Shown here: positions 44,615 through 53,517 of the stretch, piece by piece
Numbering within the stretch: the stretch's first letter is position 1
Layout of the letters: each line of letters begins with the position of its first letter
From: Bacteroidota bacterium
GTDB lineage: Bacteria; Bacteroidota; Bacteroidia; Bacteroidales; VadinHA17
Length of the DNA stretch: 64,000 nucleotides
Direction of reading: 5' to 3'
Assembly (NCBI GenBank): GCA_016718875.1
Contig: JADKBL010000058.1
Span: forward strand, 62,001 to 126,000
Notes under the pieces: generated by a model
The model's input: the letters and a program-made list of their open reading frames with translations, nothing else
The model's database searches: none
Told to the model about the DNA's origin: nothing
Translations under genes and position numbers: made by a program

Positions 44615-46717
44615 TCAATTAAAAATTATATCCGGTCTGAACAGAAGGGAGGCATTAAACTTTATTGAATAGTCTGAATATATCTTAACATCAACAATTC
44701 CGTCACTGGATGTGTTCAATGCAAACCAGATTATGATCTGGTCAGCATTTTTAATATCATCAAAAAACTCTTTCGTCAGTTTAAGATTTGTTGTCGTCTC
44801 CTTATTTTCTATAACCTTACCGGTTTTTGTATCAACCTTTGCTGCTCCCAGAAGAGTTAATGCGTCAACAGTTCTAAGGATTTTCTTTGTTTTAGAATTA
44901 TAAAGACTCATTTTCACTGCAACACCGAGTGGGAAGCCATTTATTGCAGTAAGATTCAATTCAAGAGACTTGAAATTCTCAGGTTTTACCGGACTATCAT
45001 CATCAACTTTCAGAAAATTATCCATTGTATCCGTAAACTGAAGATTATTCATTCTGAACTCAAGCGGGACCTCCACTTCAACAGATCCAAGGAAACGGCT
45101 CTTGCCATATATATAATTGTCCCTCAATCCATTATTAACACCAGAATTCATGTTTGCAGTTCCTGAAAAAATTACTTTTCCCGGAGGGAGAGAAATTAGT
45201 TCGGGCAAATCAGAATTGTCCTTATCAATAACAATTGAAGAGGATATATCACGGTTTGGATATTGTGGTGTAGCAATTGTTATAGGATCAAGACCCAGAT
45301 TTACTGTTTCTGTTCCTCTCTTGCCCGTAGCCTGGAAATCTATTTTAAGTGGTATTGAAAATGAATTGGAATAATTAAGCTTTATGGACGGACTTGAGAT
45401 AAGAAAACTTCCTGTTAAATTATTCAATATATCATCAATGTCAAGATCGAGAGTATCAGCTTCAATTGATTCTGATTTCTGTCCGAAGTATCCCTTAACA
45501 TAATCAAATTCAGGATTTTTAAGTGACAGGTTAATAACAATTTTGTCGGTGCTGTTATAATTAACCAGACGACCGCCTGATCCTGCAGTTATTGAGTACT
45601 CAAGCGGAATCCTGTTATACGGCTGAGAGGCATCGCTCCCGAGGTCAATTGAGGTGCCATTGAAATCAATTGTGCCGGAAGTCTGAGTCCCGCTTCCGGT
45701 ATTAATTGTATGAGTTAACGCCGAACCATTTCTGATAACTGTTGGCAGTTTAATACTCAATGCAGCTGACAGCAAGGTTCCTGATGTAAGAGTATATGAT
45801 AGTTTTCCTGAAACAATCTTGATCTCATCAAGCTCAATACCGGATCCGGGATCAAATGATACAGTATCTTTATTGTCAAGAGTAGATATTTGCTGCGAAG
45901 GAAGAAGTATCCTTCCTGATTTTACTTTAAGGTCCCTTCCCCTTGCAGTAAACGAAATATTACTGTTATTCAGGCTTATAATTACAGGAGAGGATGTACC
46001 TGCAGTTCCTGAAAGAACAATGGAAGATATTAATGTGCCTGTAACTTTCTTACCTGCTAAATCAATAGAAGAAGTCTGGGTCTGGCCGGGCTGAACGGCA
46101 GGGATATTAACAGTGCCAATAACTGAACGGTCTGAGCTGTTAAGAAGATTAATGTTAATAGTCGAAAGCGGGGTTGTCAGGTTATTTTTTACAATAATAT
46201 CGAGGTATCCCGATTGGAACACGGCATTATCAAAATTCTGAAAAGAGCTTAGAGCTCGTTCATCAAGGTTTAGTGCCGGAATCGGAGGAAATAAGTGTGT
46301 TGAACCATCATCCAGAGCTATGATCTGACTCTTTAGTACTGCGGGCATGTACTGTGCCAGCTGATTAAGAGATAGAGTTAATGAACTCTGAATGGAACCT
46401 ATAGACAAGACTCCCAGTTCATAAGATTTCGTGAAAGTAACCATGTTGTCAAGATCATAGAAATCTGCCAGTTGCAGATTTATTATTGAGTCCTGCTTAA
46501 AGACCATCCTCACAAACTTGTCCTTATCAAAAATTATTGTGTCACCTGATTTTACAAGATCACTGAAGGAGACATCGCCTTTTACCGCTGCAATAGCAAG
46601 GGTTGGCGATATATGCATAGCATCTGACAGCTTATTCATATCATAAGTTTCCTTAATGCATCCTGTTATTAATACTGCCAGCGAAACAACAATCAAAATG
46701 TTAAGCCTTCTTATCAT
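44615..46717 (-). CDS. Large uncharacterised lipoprotein, possible LEA/WHy-like repeats
   Basis: 700-aa lipoprotein. The signal is IVVSLAVLITGC with lipidated Cys about 20. I do not recognise a named family. The mature region is almost entirely beta-strand-like and rich in Ser/Thr/Asn. The segment LDIIVKNNLTTPLSTININLLN plus the later TVNIPAVQPGQTQTSSIDL resembles the water-stress (WHy/LEA14) immunoglobulin-like fold, and similar strand patterns recur around residues 330-480. These domains usually bind lipid or protein surfaces in the periplasm. It lies 12 nt after the propeller gene and 19 nt before the DUF5723 gene, so all are one operon. Confidence 0.6.
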   Translation of the reverse strand: MIRRLNILIVVSLAVLITGCIKETYDMNKLSDAMHISPTLAIAAVKGDVSFSDLVKSGDTIIFDKDKFVRMVFKQDSIINLQLADFYDLDNMVTFTKSYELGVLSIGSIQSSLTLSLNQLAQYMPAVLKSQIIALDDGSTHLFPPIPALNLDERALSSFQNFDNAVFQSGYLDIIVKNNLTTPLSTININLLNSSDRSVIGTVNIPAVQPGQTQTSSIDLAGKKVTGTLISSIVLSGTAGTSSPVIISLNNSNISFTARGRDLKVKSGRILLPSQQISTLDNKDTVSFDPGSGIELDEIKIVSGKLSYTLTSGTLLSAALSIKLPTVIRNGSALTHTINTGSGTQTSGTIDFNGTSIDLGSDASQPYNRIPLEYSITAGSGGRLVNYNSTDKIVINLSLKNPEFDYVKGYFGQKSESIEADTLDLDIDDILNNLTGSFLISSPSIKLNYSNSFSIPLKIDFQATGKRGTETVNLGLDPITIATPQYPNRDISSSIVIDKDNSDLPELISLPPGKVIFSGTANMNSGVNNGLRDNYIYGKSRFLGSVEVEVPLEFRMNNLQFTDTMDNFLKVDDDSPVKPENFKSLELNLTAINGFPLGVAVKMSLYNSKTKKILRTVDALTLLGAAKVDTKTGKVIENKETTTNLKLTKEFFDDIKNADQIIIWFALNTSSDGIVDVKIYSDYSIKFNASLLFRPDIIFN

Positions 46718-46729
46718 TATCTGAATATT

Positions 46730-49402
46730 TTAATCCGATTCTAATTTATAATTATAAAGAAACCTGTCTGTCCCTCCAACTACAAGATGCCAGCCGTTTC
46801 TGTCTGAAAGTTTCCCGATTGAAAACATTGATGCCCCCCTCAGTGGGAATCCCTTAGCTGTCTCTCCGTTTTTCTCTAAAAGGTAAATAAGTTTCTTTTT
46901 ACTGTCAAAAACACCTATTTTTCTGTCTGAAGACGAGAAAACAAAACTGATCGGACCTCCGGCCGCATCTGTTTCAAAATCGCGGGTAAAGATTTCCGTT
47001 TTATCATGATCATAAAGATACAATATCCCTTTATCAATAAAAAAGTATTCGCCAAAGCCATCGGCATCTACGTCAAAAAATTCAAAAGAGTGGTCAACAG
47101 ATAACGTTCTAAGTGTGAATTTCTTAACACTGCCATCAAAATATATGTGTTGTACAGTACCATCAGGAGATGAGCAAACAATTGAAGGATCAGAACCCGG
47201 ATTAAGTCTCATTGCAGAGCCTTTTGCACGTGTAACAGCTTCCTTAAGGTTTAGCCGCCTGTTTCCGGTTCTGTCAAGAAAGTAAACCGAAGATTCATCG
47301 GAGGCAACCAGGTAATCCTTACCTGAAATCCTGAAATATGATATCTCTGTTTGAACAGTTCCTGTTGTTCTGAAGGGTTTCCATCCCTTTACAGTATTCC
47401 CGTCTATATTATAGGAATAGATCTGTTTATCTTCTCCTGCAATAAAAAGCCTGTAATTATGGTTGTTGTCGTAATCGAACAACGCAAGGGAGTTTGTTGA
47501 AGGAGACCTTAATCTGACAGGGTATCTTTCAACATAATTACCGTTACGGTCAAGAAGATGGATATAATTCCTGCCAGAAAGAAGCAACTGATATTTTCCG
47601 TTCCGGTAATAGTCAACCATATAAACTGTTCCGGTAATTCTCTCCCTCAAAGGCACCTTCCACAACACCCTTCCGGCAGCATTAATAAGATATGTATTAT
47701 TATTAAGATCCTGAATGAAGATCTCCTTTGCTCCGGTAGTATGATTAGTAAAGAAGAAAGGCTTGATGGCAGCAAGGGTATCAAGCAGTGTTTCCCATTC
47801 AGTAGTTGATTCTTCCCTTTCCTTTTCTCTGAAACCAACAGAAATACTATTATAGATCATCCCATTACTTGAGGCTAACTGATATCCTACTGCCTGCAGT
47901 TTGCTGAGTGAATTTCTGTTTGACCTTAGTGAATTTATTATCTCCTCATTAATAAACAGGCTCATGAAATCTATAATCCTTGAGGGTATACAGTAGAAGT
48001 AATAACCTGAACGGCTTGGAAGAGTACTCTCAAATTCCCTGTAAAGCAGATCATTTGCCAGGGTCTTATTCAGCAGATTATCATACAGAAAACGTGATAT
48101 AGTCGCAAAAGAGCTGCCCGTAACCATAAAGCTATCATAGAATGCAACAAATGTTTCATTCACCCCAGTGGCAAATCCCGGATTAACTGATTCACATAAA
48201 CCTGTCAGTTCAACATTGTAAACAGGTATTTTAGTTAAATCATCAGGCGTGAAATAAAGTGTTCCGGCTGTTGTACCAGTCTCACTGACAAAAAGCTGTT
48301 CTGCCAATGACCTGTCAGATAACTCATATATTACAAGTGAATTGTCAATTATTGGTCTGCCTCGCATTTCTATAAACACCCTTGAGATCTCATTACCTAG
48401 ATATGACCTGAACCTTCCGATGAAACCAGGCAGGCTTCCCTGACTGATACTATCGGTTTTGCCTGCCTTACCAGATGCAGGCCTTATTGTTGTCTCAAAA
48501 AAAATTGTTGATGATGGCAAAATCTTATAGGTTTTGAACTCTTCGGGAGCGACATCTTTATAACGGTGGAGAATCTGATCCTGCCCCAGACTCTCCGTAT
48601 AGCCATTCAGTATAAGTCCGTTTTCACTTATGTAAATATCACCCGCTGCAACATCGGCCAGTTTTGTTATTTTATCTGCAATATACTGACCCTCTTTTGT
48701 ATAAAATGTTTCTACAATCGGTTTCAGATTTCGGAAAACGATAAACACCTTATCTTCCTTCTTACCCGAAGCCATGAACACTCTGGAAAATCCGTTGAGG
48801 CTCCTGATATCCTTTCCTGAAGATATCGTATTTCCCGCACCAGCTATAAGATCCAAAGACGAACTTAAAAGTATCAGGCCTGAAACCAGGCTGATATATA
48901 CGGTATCATTATGTTCATTGATTCTATATGGAATTATAAGGATCCCCTGATCCTTTCCTTTTCCGTCAACTGTTTCAATGGCACCCGATACCTTTAACAA
49001 ATCAACAATATGCCGTTTTTTAATACTGCCTGATATAGCGGCTGCCAGTAATGGATGTATTTTATTTTTTCTGTCCGGATGAAATGATACAAGTACAGTT
49101 TCTTCATTCAGAATCTGTTTAAATTCAGGTTTATTCAGCTGGTCAGCTATAAACTTCGTCTTTATATTGAATGTTTTTAACTCCTTTATATTACTAAATT
49201 CCCCGAATAATCCCTGTCCGCTGGTTATGGAATTCATGAAGCTTTTCAGATCAACAGTTTCGATAACAAAGCATGCATCCGGACCTATTGCCTTGTAAGG
49301 ATCAGTAAGCAGAATTCTTCTCGACTGTAAAAAAATATATCCCATTACAGCAATTGCTGTAATCAAAATGAAAAGTAATATTATCGCAAGTCGTTTTCCC
49401 AT
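46730..49402 (-). CDS. Membrane-anchored DUF3352-like protein with C-terminal beta-propeller
   Basis: 890-aa protein. There is one N-terminal TM helix (about 5-24) and a periplasmic region (30-500) opening with KAIGPDACFVIETVDLKSFM, reminiscent of DUF3352. From about residue 540 come PQQ/FG-GAP-like repeats (IFIQDLNNNTYLINAAGRVL; DVDADGFGEYFFIDKGILYLYD) which should form a beta-propeller. The ATG at 49402 (MGKRLAIILL) is chosen; a TTG 15 nt upstream is possible. It is the first gene of the four-gene minus-strand operon and is divergent from the TonB receptor. No enzymatic motif is seen; a scaffold or sensing role is a guess. Confidence 0.65.
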   Translation of the reverse strand: MGKRLAIILLFILITAIAVMGYIFLQSRRILLTDPYKAIGPDACFVIETVDLKSFMNSITSGQGLFGEFSNIKELKTFNIKTKFIADQLNKPEFKQILNEETVLVSFHPDRKNKIHPLLAAAISGSIKKRHIVDLLKVSGAIETVDGKGKDQGILIIPYRINEHNDTVYISLVSGLILLSSSLDLIAGAGNTISSGKDIRSLNGFSRVFMASGKKEDKVFIVFRNLKPIVETFYTKEGQYIADKITKLADVAAGDIYISENGLILNGYTESLGQDQILHRYKDVAPEEFKTYKILPSSTIFFETTIRPASGKAGKTDSISQGSLPGFIGRFRSYLGNEISRVFIEMRGRPIIDNSLVIYELSDRSLAEQLFVSETGTTAGTLYFTPDDLTKIPVYNVELTGLCESVNPGFATGVNETFVAFYDSFMVTGSSFATISRFLYDNLLNKTLANDLLYREFESTLPSRSGYYFYCIPSRIIDFMSLFINEEIINSLRSNRNSLSKLQAVGYQLASSNGMIYNSISVGFREKEREESTTEWETLLDTLAAIKPFFFTNHTTGAKEIFIQDLNNNTYLINAAGRVLWKVPLRERITGTVYMVDYYRNGKYQLLLSGRNYIHLLDRNGNYVERYPVRLRSPSTNSLALFDYDNNHNYRLFIAGEDKQIYSYNIDGNTVKGWKPFRTTGTVQTEISYFRISGKDYLVASDESSVYFLDRTGNRRLNLKEAVTRAKGSAMRLNPGSDPSIVCSSPDGTVQHIYFDGSVKKFTLRTLSVDHSFEFFDVDADGFGEYFFIDKGILYLYDHDKTEIFTRDFETDAAGGPISFVFSSSDRKIGVFDSKKKLIYLLEKNGETAKGFPLRGASMFSIGKLSDRNGWHLVVGGTDRFLYNYKLESD

Positions 49403-49465
49403 TACTGATTCAGCCAAAGATCATCATATTTGTTAGATTTGTTCATTATTCTTTGATCATTATAA

Positions 49466-51874
49466 ATGAAAACAGGATATCTGATAATCTTTTTGTTTTT
49501 TCAATCTATAATTCTCTCCTATGGCCAGATTATAAAGGTCATCGATAAAGAAGACAAGAATCCGGTATCAGATGTTGCAATAGTAAATGAATTAAATACA
49601 AAATTTATTTATACCAATAGGTCGGGGCAGGCTGATATATCATTATTCCCGGAGACAGATACCATTTGTTTTCAGCATTTTACCTATGAAAGAGTATGTT
49701 ATACCAGGGCTCAGCTCAGCGAATTGGATTTCTCTGTATTTCTTACAAGGAAATTATTTGCCTTTGAAGATTTTGTCATTTCTGCAAACAGATGGGAGCA
49801 AAAAAGGAATGAAGTCCCCAACAGGATCACAATGGTCCTGAAACCTGAAGTACAGCTTCTGAATCCTCAAACATCGGCAGATCTTATCGGCATCTCCGGA
49901 GAAGTTTTCATTCAGAAAAGTCAGCTTGGAGGAGGCAGTCCTATGATAAGAGGTTTTGCCACAAACAGGGTTCTTATTGTTGTTGATGGAATAAGAATGA
50001 ACAATGCAATTTACAGGGAAGGAAATATTCAGAATATTATTTCTCTTGATCCCGCATCAGTTGAATCTGCCGAAATTATTTTCGGCCCGGGAGCAACTGT
50101 TTACGGTAGCGATGCAATAGGTGGTGTCATGGACTTCCATACAAAAAAAGCTCTGTTTTCCACAGGTGAAAAAGTATATGTAAAGGCAGATGCCTTAACA
50201 AGATACTCAACAGCCAATAAGGAGAAAACCGGTCATTTTGATCTTAATATAGGAGGAAAAAAGATCGCATTTCTTTCAGGTATAACCTTTTCAGATTATG
50301 ATCATCTCAGGATGGGGTCAAAGGGTAATCCCGACTATACCCGGCCGGAATATGTCTTCACAACCGACGGAAGAGACTCGGTAGGAAGGAATCCGAACCA
50401 TAACACTCAGGTTTATTCGGGTTATAGTCAGATAAATACACTTAACAAGCTCCGTATGAGGCTGGCAGAAGGCGTTGATATTACAGTTGCAAATCATTAT
50501 TCCAGACTATCAAATGTACCCAGATACGACCGGCTGATCCAGTACAAATCAGGCAGACTGCGCTATGGGGAATGGTATTATGGTCCACAGGTTTGGATGA
50601 TGAACAGTATTCAGTCCGAAATCAGAAAAGAGACACTGTTGTTTGATGCTGCAACAATTACCCTGGCACAACAGAATTATAAAGAGAGCAGGCATGACAG
50701 GGAATTTGGCAAGACAACAATCAATGAACAATTCGATAAAGTTGGAATTGTGTCTTTTAACGCAGATTTTGACAAGAAACTGAAAACCAGCAATCAGTAT
50801 GTATATTACGGATTGGAATATTTCTACAACAATGTTAAGTCAGATGCCGAGAAGCGCAATATAAATACCGGAGAACTTACTCCATCAGCCAGCCGTTATC
50901 CCGATGGCAGAAACATCTATTCAGGTGCCGCATTATATGCAGGTTACAAAAACAATCTCAATGAAAAAATAACTATCAGTACAGGAGCACGTTACAATTT
51001 TGCCTGGCTTAATTCAACAATAAAAGACAACTCATATTACAATATGCCTTTCGACGAAATTTCACTGATAAATGGTGCGCTTACAGGGTCAGGAGGTATG
51101 GTGCTTAAAATAAATGAAAGGCTGCACTTTAACGCAAACATTTCAACAGGCTTCCGAGCGCCCAATATTGATGATGTTGGAAAAATATTTGATCCGGCTC
51201 CGGGTGTGGTTGTGGTTCCAAATCCCGATCTGGAACCAGAATATGCCTATAATGCCGATATAGGATTATCAAAGGATTTTTCGGGAATCGTTCACATTGA
51301 TATAACTGCCTTTTTCACCTACCTCAACAATGCCATGATAAGGCACGATTTCTCCTTCAATGGACAAGATTCAATTTTATATAACGGTGATATGTGCAGG
51401 GTTCAGGCGATAACAAATGCTTCATTTGCCAAAGTAATGGGAACTCACTTCAATGTGCTTGCCAATATTACTGAATTTCTGAAACTTAAATCAAATATTA
51501 CATTCACTAAGGGTCATGAAAAAGGGAATATACCATTAAGACATGCGGCTCCCCTATTCGGTTCAACACATATTGTAATGAAGATTAAATCATTTAATGC
51601 TGATCTCTATTCAGTTTATAATGGTGCGAAAAGATATGAGGATATGCCCCCTTCAGAAACTGATAAGCCTTATATGTATGCTAGTGATGAAAATGGCAAA
51701 CCCTGGTCGCCCGGATGGGTAACTTTTAATCTGAAATTATCATACGACATTTCTGAATGGGCTGTTATAAATGCAGGTGTTGAAAATATCCTTGACAACA
51801 GGTACAGGCCCTATGCTTCAGGTATAGCTGCACCGGGAAGAAACTTTGTATTATCGCTGAGAGTGATTATTTAA
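49466..51874 (+). CDS. TonB-dependent outer-membrane receptor (heme/siderophore-type)
   Basis: 802-aa receptor. A signal peptide (1-21, ending SYGQ) is followed by a carboxypeptidase-regulatory-like domain (22-95), the plug (FVISANRWEQKRNEVPNRIT; QLGGGSPMIRGFATNRVLIVVDGIRM; GPGATVYGSDAIGGVM) and a 22-strand barrel ending in FVLSLRVII. The plug with NNAIYREGNIQNIISLDP resembles the hemoglobin/heme receptor branch. No SusD partner follows, so it is not a polysaccharide-utilisation SusC. It faces trpS and is followed by a terminator. The ligand is not determinable. Confidence 0.9.
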   Translation: MKTGYLIIFLFFQSIILSYGQIIKVIDKEDKNPVSDVAIVNELNTKFIYTNRSGQADISLFPETDTICFQHFTYERVCYTRAQLSELDFSVFLTRKLFAFEDFVISANRWEQKRNEVPNRITMVLKPEVQLLNPQTSADLIGISGEVFIQKSQLGGGSPMIRGFATNRVLIVVDGIRMNNAIYREGNIQNIISLDPASVESAEIIFGPGATVYGSDAIGGVMDFHTKKALFSTGEKVYVKADALTRYSTANKEKTGHFDLNIGGKKIAFLSGITFSDYDHLRMGSKGNPDYTRPEYVFTTDGRDSVGRNPNHNTQVYSGYSQINTLNKLRMRLAEGVDITVANHYSRLSNVPRYDRLIQYKSGRLRYGEWYYGPQVWMMNSIQSEIRKETLLFDAATITLAQQNYKESRHDREFGKTTINEQFDKVGIVSFNADFDKKLKTSNQYVYYGLEYFYNNVKSDAEKRNINTGELTPSASRYPDGRNIYSGAALYAGYKNNLNEKITISTGARYNFAWLNSTIKDNSYYNMPFDEISLINGALTGSGGMVLKINERLHFNANISTGFRAPNIDDVGKIFDPAPGVVVVPNPDLEPEYAYNADIGLSKDFSGIVHIDITAFFTYLNNAMIRHDFSFNGQDSILYNGDMCRVQAITNASFAKVMGTHFNVLANITEFLKLKSNITFTKGHEKGNIPLRHAAPLFGSTHIVMKIKSFNADLYSVYNGAKRYEDMPPSETDKPYMYASDENGKPWSPGWVTFNLKLSYDISEWAVINAGVENILDNRYRPYASGIAAPGRNFVLSLRVII

Positions 51875-51968
51875 CAATCTTTTAAGAAATACCCGGGATC
51901 TTTGGCACACAATTTGAAATACTGTTATTACAAGGCAATCCCAATCATATCCCTGATCCCTTCAGGGC

Positions 51969-51992
51969 AGCCAGGTCCCAAGCCTGGCTTTT
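51969..51992 (+). terminator. Hairpin terminator after TonB receptor
   Basis: AGCCAGG (51969-51975) pairs with CCTGGCT (51983-51989) and is followed by a short T run. It is oriented for the plus-strand receptor gene and lies just before the trpS stop codon. Confidence 0.75.
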
Positions 51993-51997
51993 ACTTT

Positions 51998-52987
51998 TCA
52001 GAAAGGTCTGTAACCAATTATTTCCCTTACTTCACGTACTGTTTTTGAAGCGCTCTCCCTGGCTTTTTCAGCACCTGCTGAAACAACCTTGTGGAGGTAC
52101 ACTTTATCATTAAGGATATCATTTATTCTCACCCTGATAGGCTCGGTGAACTTTACAATATCTTCTGTAAGCTGTTTTTTCAAATCCCCGTACCGGATCG
52201 TACATGCGGCATAACTGTCTGTGAAATGCTTAACAGTAGATGGTTCGGAAACAACATTCATTATTGTAAAAAGGTTCTTAACAGGCTCCGAAGGCTCCTG
52301 GTCAGGTGCAGTAGGACCGGTATCAGTTACAGCCCTCATCACTTTTTTCTTTATTTCCTGAGGAGAGTCTGCAAGAAAAATCCCGTTCCCCTCGCTTTTT
52401 CCCATTTTACCGGTACCGTCAAGACCAGGGATCTTAATCAGCTGCTTTCCGAAATTATAGGCATCAGGTTCCGGAAAATAACTCACACTGTACATCATAT
52501 TGAATCTCCTGGCAAAACGTCGTGTCATCTCAAGATGCTGCTCCTGATCCTTTCCAACCGGGACTTTGTTGGCCTTATGAATTATAATATCTGCTGCCAT
52601 CAGAACAGGATAGGTAAGAAGACCGGCATTTATATTGTCAGGCTGTTTCCTGATTTTTTCCTTGAATGAAGCAGTCCTTTCAAGTTCACCAACATAGGCA
52701 TTCATATTAAGAAGAAGGTAAAGCTCCGATACTTCAGGCACATCGCTCTGAACAAAAACTGTAGCTACCTCGGGATCGATACCGCAGGCAAGATATTCGG
52801 CAAGTACCTGCTTTATGTTACCATGAAGATCATCAGGCTTTGGATGTGTTGTAAGGGCATGATAATCAGCAATAAAAAAGAAACAGTTATTCTCATTCTG
52901 CATCTTGAGAAAGTTCTTTATTGCTCCGAAATAATTCCCCAGGTGGAGATTCCCGGTTGATCTGATACCACTTACTACTGTATCCAT
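51998..52987 (-). CDS. trpS: Tryptophanyl-tRNA synthetase
   Basis: 329-aa class I synthetase. The HIGH motif is GNLHLGNYFGAI, the KMSKS loop GTGKMGKSEGNGIFL; MNAYVGELERTASFKEK, LTYPVLMAADIII and VGKDQEQHLEMTRRFARRFN are typical TrpRS segments. Full length. It is divergent from rbfA. Its promoter lies at the edge of the 8-nt repeat array, which appears to supply the -33 box. Confidence 0.97.
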   Translation of the reverse strand: MDTVVSGIRSTGNLHLGNYFGAIKNFLKMQNENNCFFFIADYHALTTHPKPDDLHGNIKQVLAEYLACGIDPEVATVFVQSDVPEVSELYLLLNMNAYVGELERTASFKEKIRKQPDNINAGLLTYPVLMAADIIIHKANKVPVGKDQEQHLEMTRRFARRFNMMYSVSYFPEPDAYNFGKQLIKIPGLDGTGKMGKSEGNGIFLADSPQEIKKKVMRAVTDTGPTAPDQEPSEPVKNLFTIMNVVSEPSTVKHFTDSYAACTIRYGDLKKQLTEDIVKFTEPIRVRINDILNDKVYLHKVVSAGAEKARESASKTVREVREIIGYRPF

Positions 52988-53007
52988 TGTTTACTTTTAA
53001 ATTCCTG

Positions 53008-53038
53008 CAAATGTAGTAAAAAGGCGCAATGGCGCAAA
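53008..53038 (-). promoter_or_regulatory. trpS promoter (minus strand), -33 box inside a repeat unit
   Basis: On the minus strand: TTTG (53035-53038), a 19-nt spacer and TACATTTG (53008-53015), matching the Bacteroidota consensus. The TTTG comes from the repeat unit GGCGCAAA at 53031-53038. Confidence 0.65.
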
Positions 53039-53133
53039 GAAAGAAGGGTACAACGGCACAAGGGCACAGCGGCGCAATGGCAAAACGGTTTTGAAATGCC
53101 GTTGAGCCGTTGAGCCATTGAGCCATTGAGCCA
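53023..53133. repeat. Inverted array of degenerate 8-nt units
   Basis: Left arm: eight units of 8 nt starting with GG (53023-53086), consensus GGCRCAAN, partly degraded. The apex is the palindrome CAAAAC-G-GTTTTG (53081-53093). Right arm: four near-identical units TTGAGCCR (53102-53133), whose reverse complement YGGCTCAA resembles the left unit. The array fills the divergent trpS/rbfA intergenic region, and a T7 run follows the last unit. Confidence 0.8.
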
Positions 53134-53142
53134 TTTTTTTAT

Positions 53143-53150
53143 TACCTTTG
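53143..53150 (+). promoter_or_regulatory. -7 element TACCTTTG upstream of rbfA
   Basis: Exact TAnnTTTG match 23 nt before the rbfA ATG. The nearest repeat-derived TTG triplets lie 14 and 22 nt upstream, neither at the ideal 19-21. Confidence 0.5.
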
Positions 53151-53173
53151 CCGCACTAATTAACGAGTAGGCC

Positions 53174-53512
53174 ATGGAATCTACAAGACAAAAAAAAGTA
53201 GCCCGACTGATACAAAAAGAGCTGGCCGATATTTTCATTAAAAAGGGAAATGAATTAGCTCATGGTAAACTGATATCGATTACAAAGGTAAGGGTTAGCC
53301 CCGATCTCTCATTTGCCAAAGTGTTTATCAGCATTTTCCCTGCAGCCCAGCAGGAAGAGGTGCTGAAATCAATTGAAGAACATAATTCAAGAATCAGGTT
53401 TGACCTCGGACATAAAATAAGGACACAGCTCAGGATAGTACCTGAACTGGCTTTTCATATAGATGACAGTCTTGAATATATTGATAAAATAGACAAGCTG
53501 CTCAAATCCTGA
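53174..53512 (+). CDS. rbfA: 30S ribosome-binding factor A
   Basis: 112-aa KH-like protein that helps 16S rRNA maturation in late 30S assembly. MESTRQKKVARLIQKELADIF at the N-terminus and ISITKVRVSPDLSFAKVFISIFP in the middle are standard RbfA sequence, with the C-terminal RIVPELAFHIDDSLEYIDKIDKLL. Full length. It is the first gene of a plus-strand run and is followed 5 nt later by the methyltransferase gene. Confidence 0.96.
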   Translation: MESTRQKKVARLIQKELADIFIKKGNELAHGKLISITKVRVSPDLSFAKVFISIFPAAQQEEVLKSIEEHNSRIRFDLGHKIRTQLRIVPELAFHIDDSLEYIDKIDKLLKS

Positions 53513-53517
53513 TATTT

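Noticed and set aside
49466..51874. SusC-type polysaccharide utilisation locus
   Set aside because: No SusD gene, glycoside hydrolase or regulator is adjacent, and the plug resembles heme/siderophore receptors.
52091..52669. 192-codon open frame on the plus strand within trpS
   Set aside because: Antisense to the catalytic core of a full-length TrpRS; composition is that of a reverse-strand shadow.
53023..53133. CRISPR array
   Set aside because: Units are 7-8 nt with no spacers and no cas genes are nearby; the structure is an inverted degenerate tandem array.
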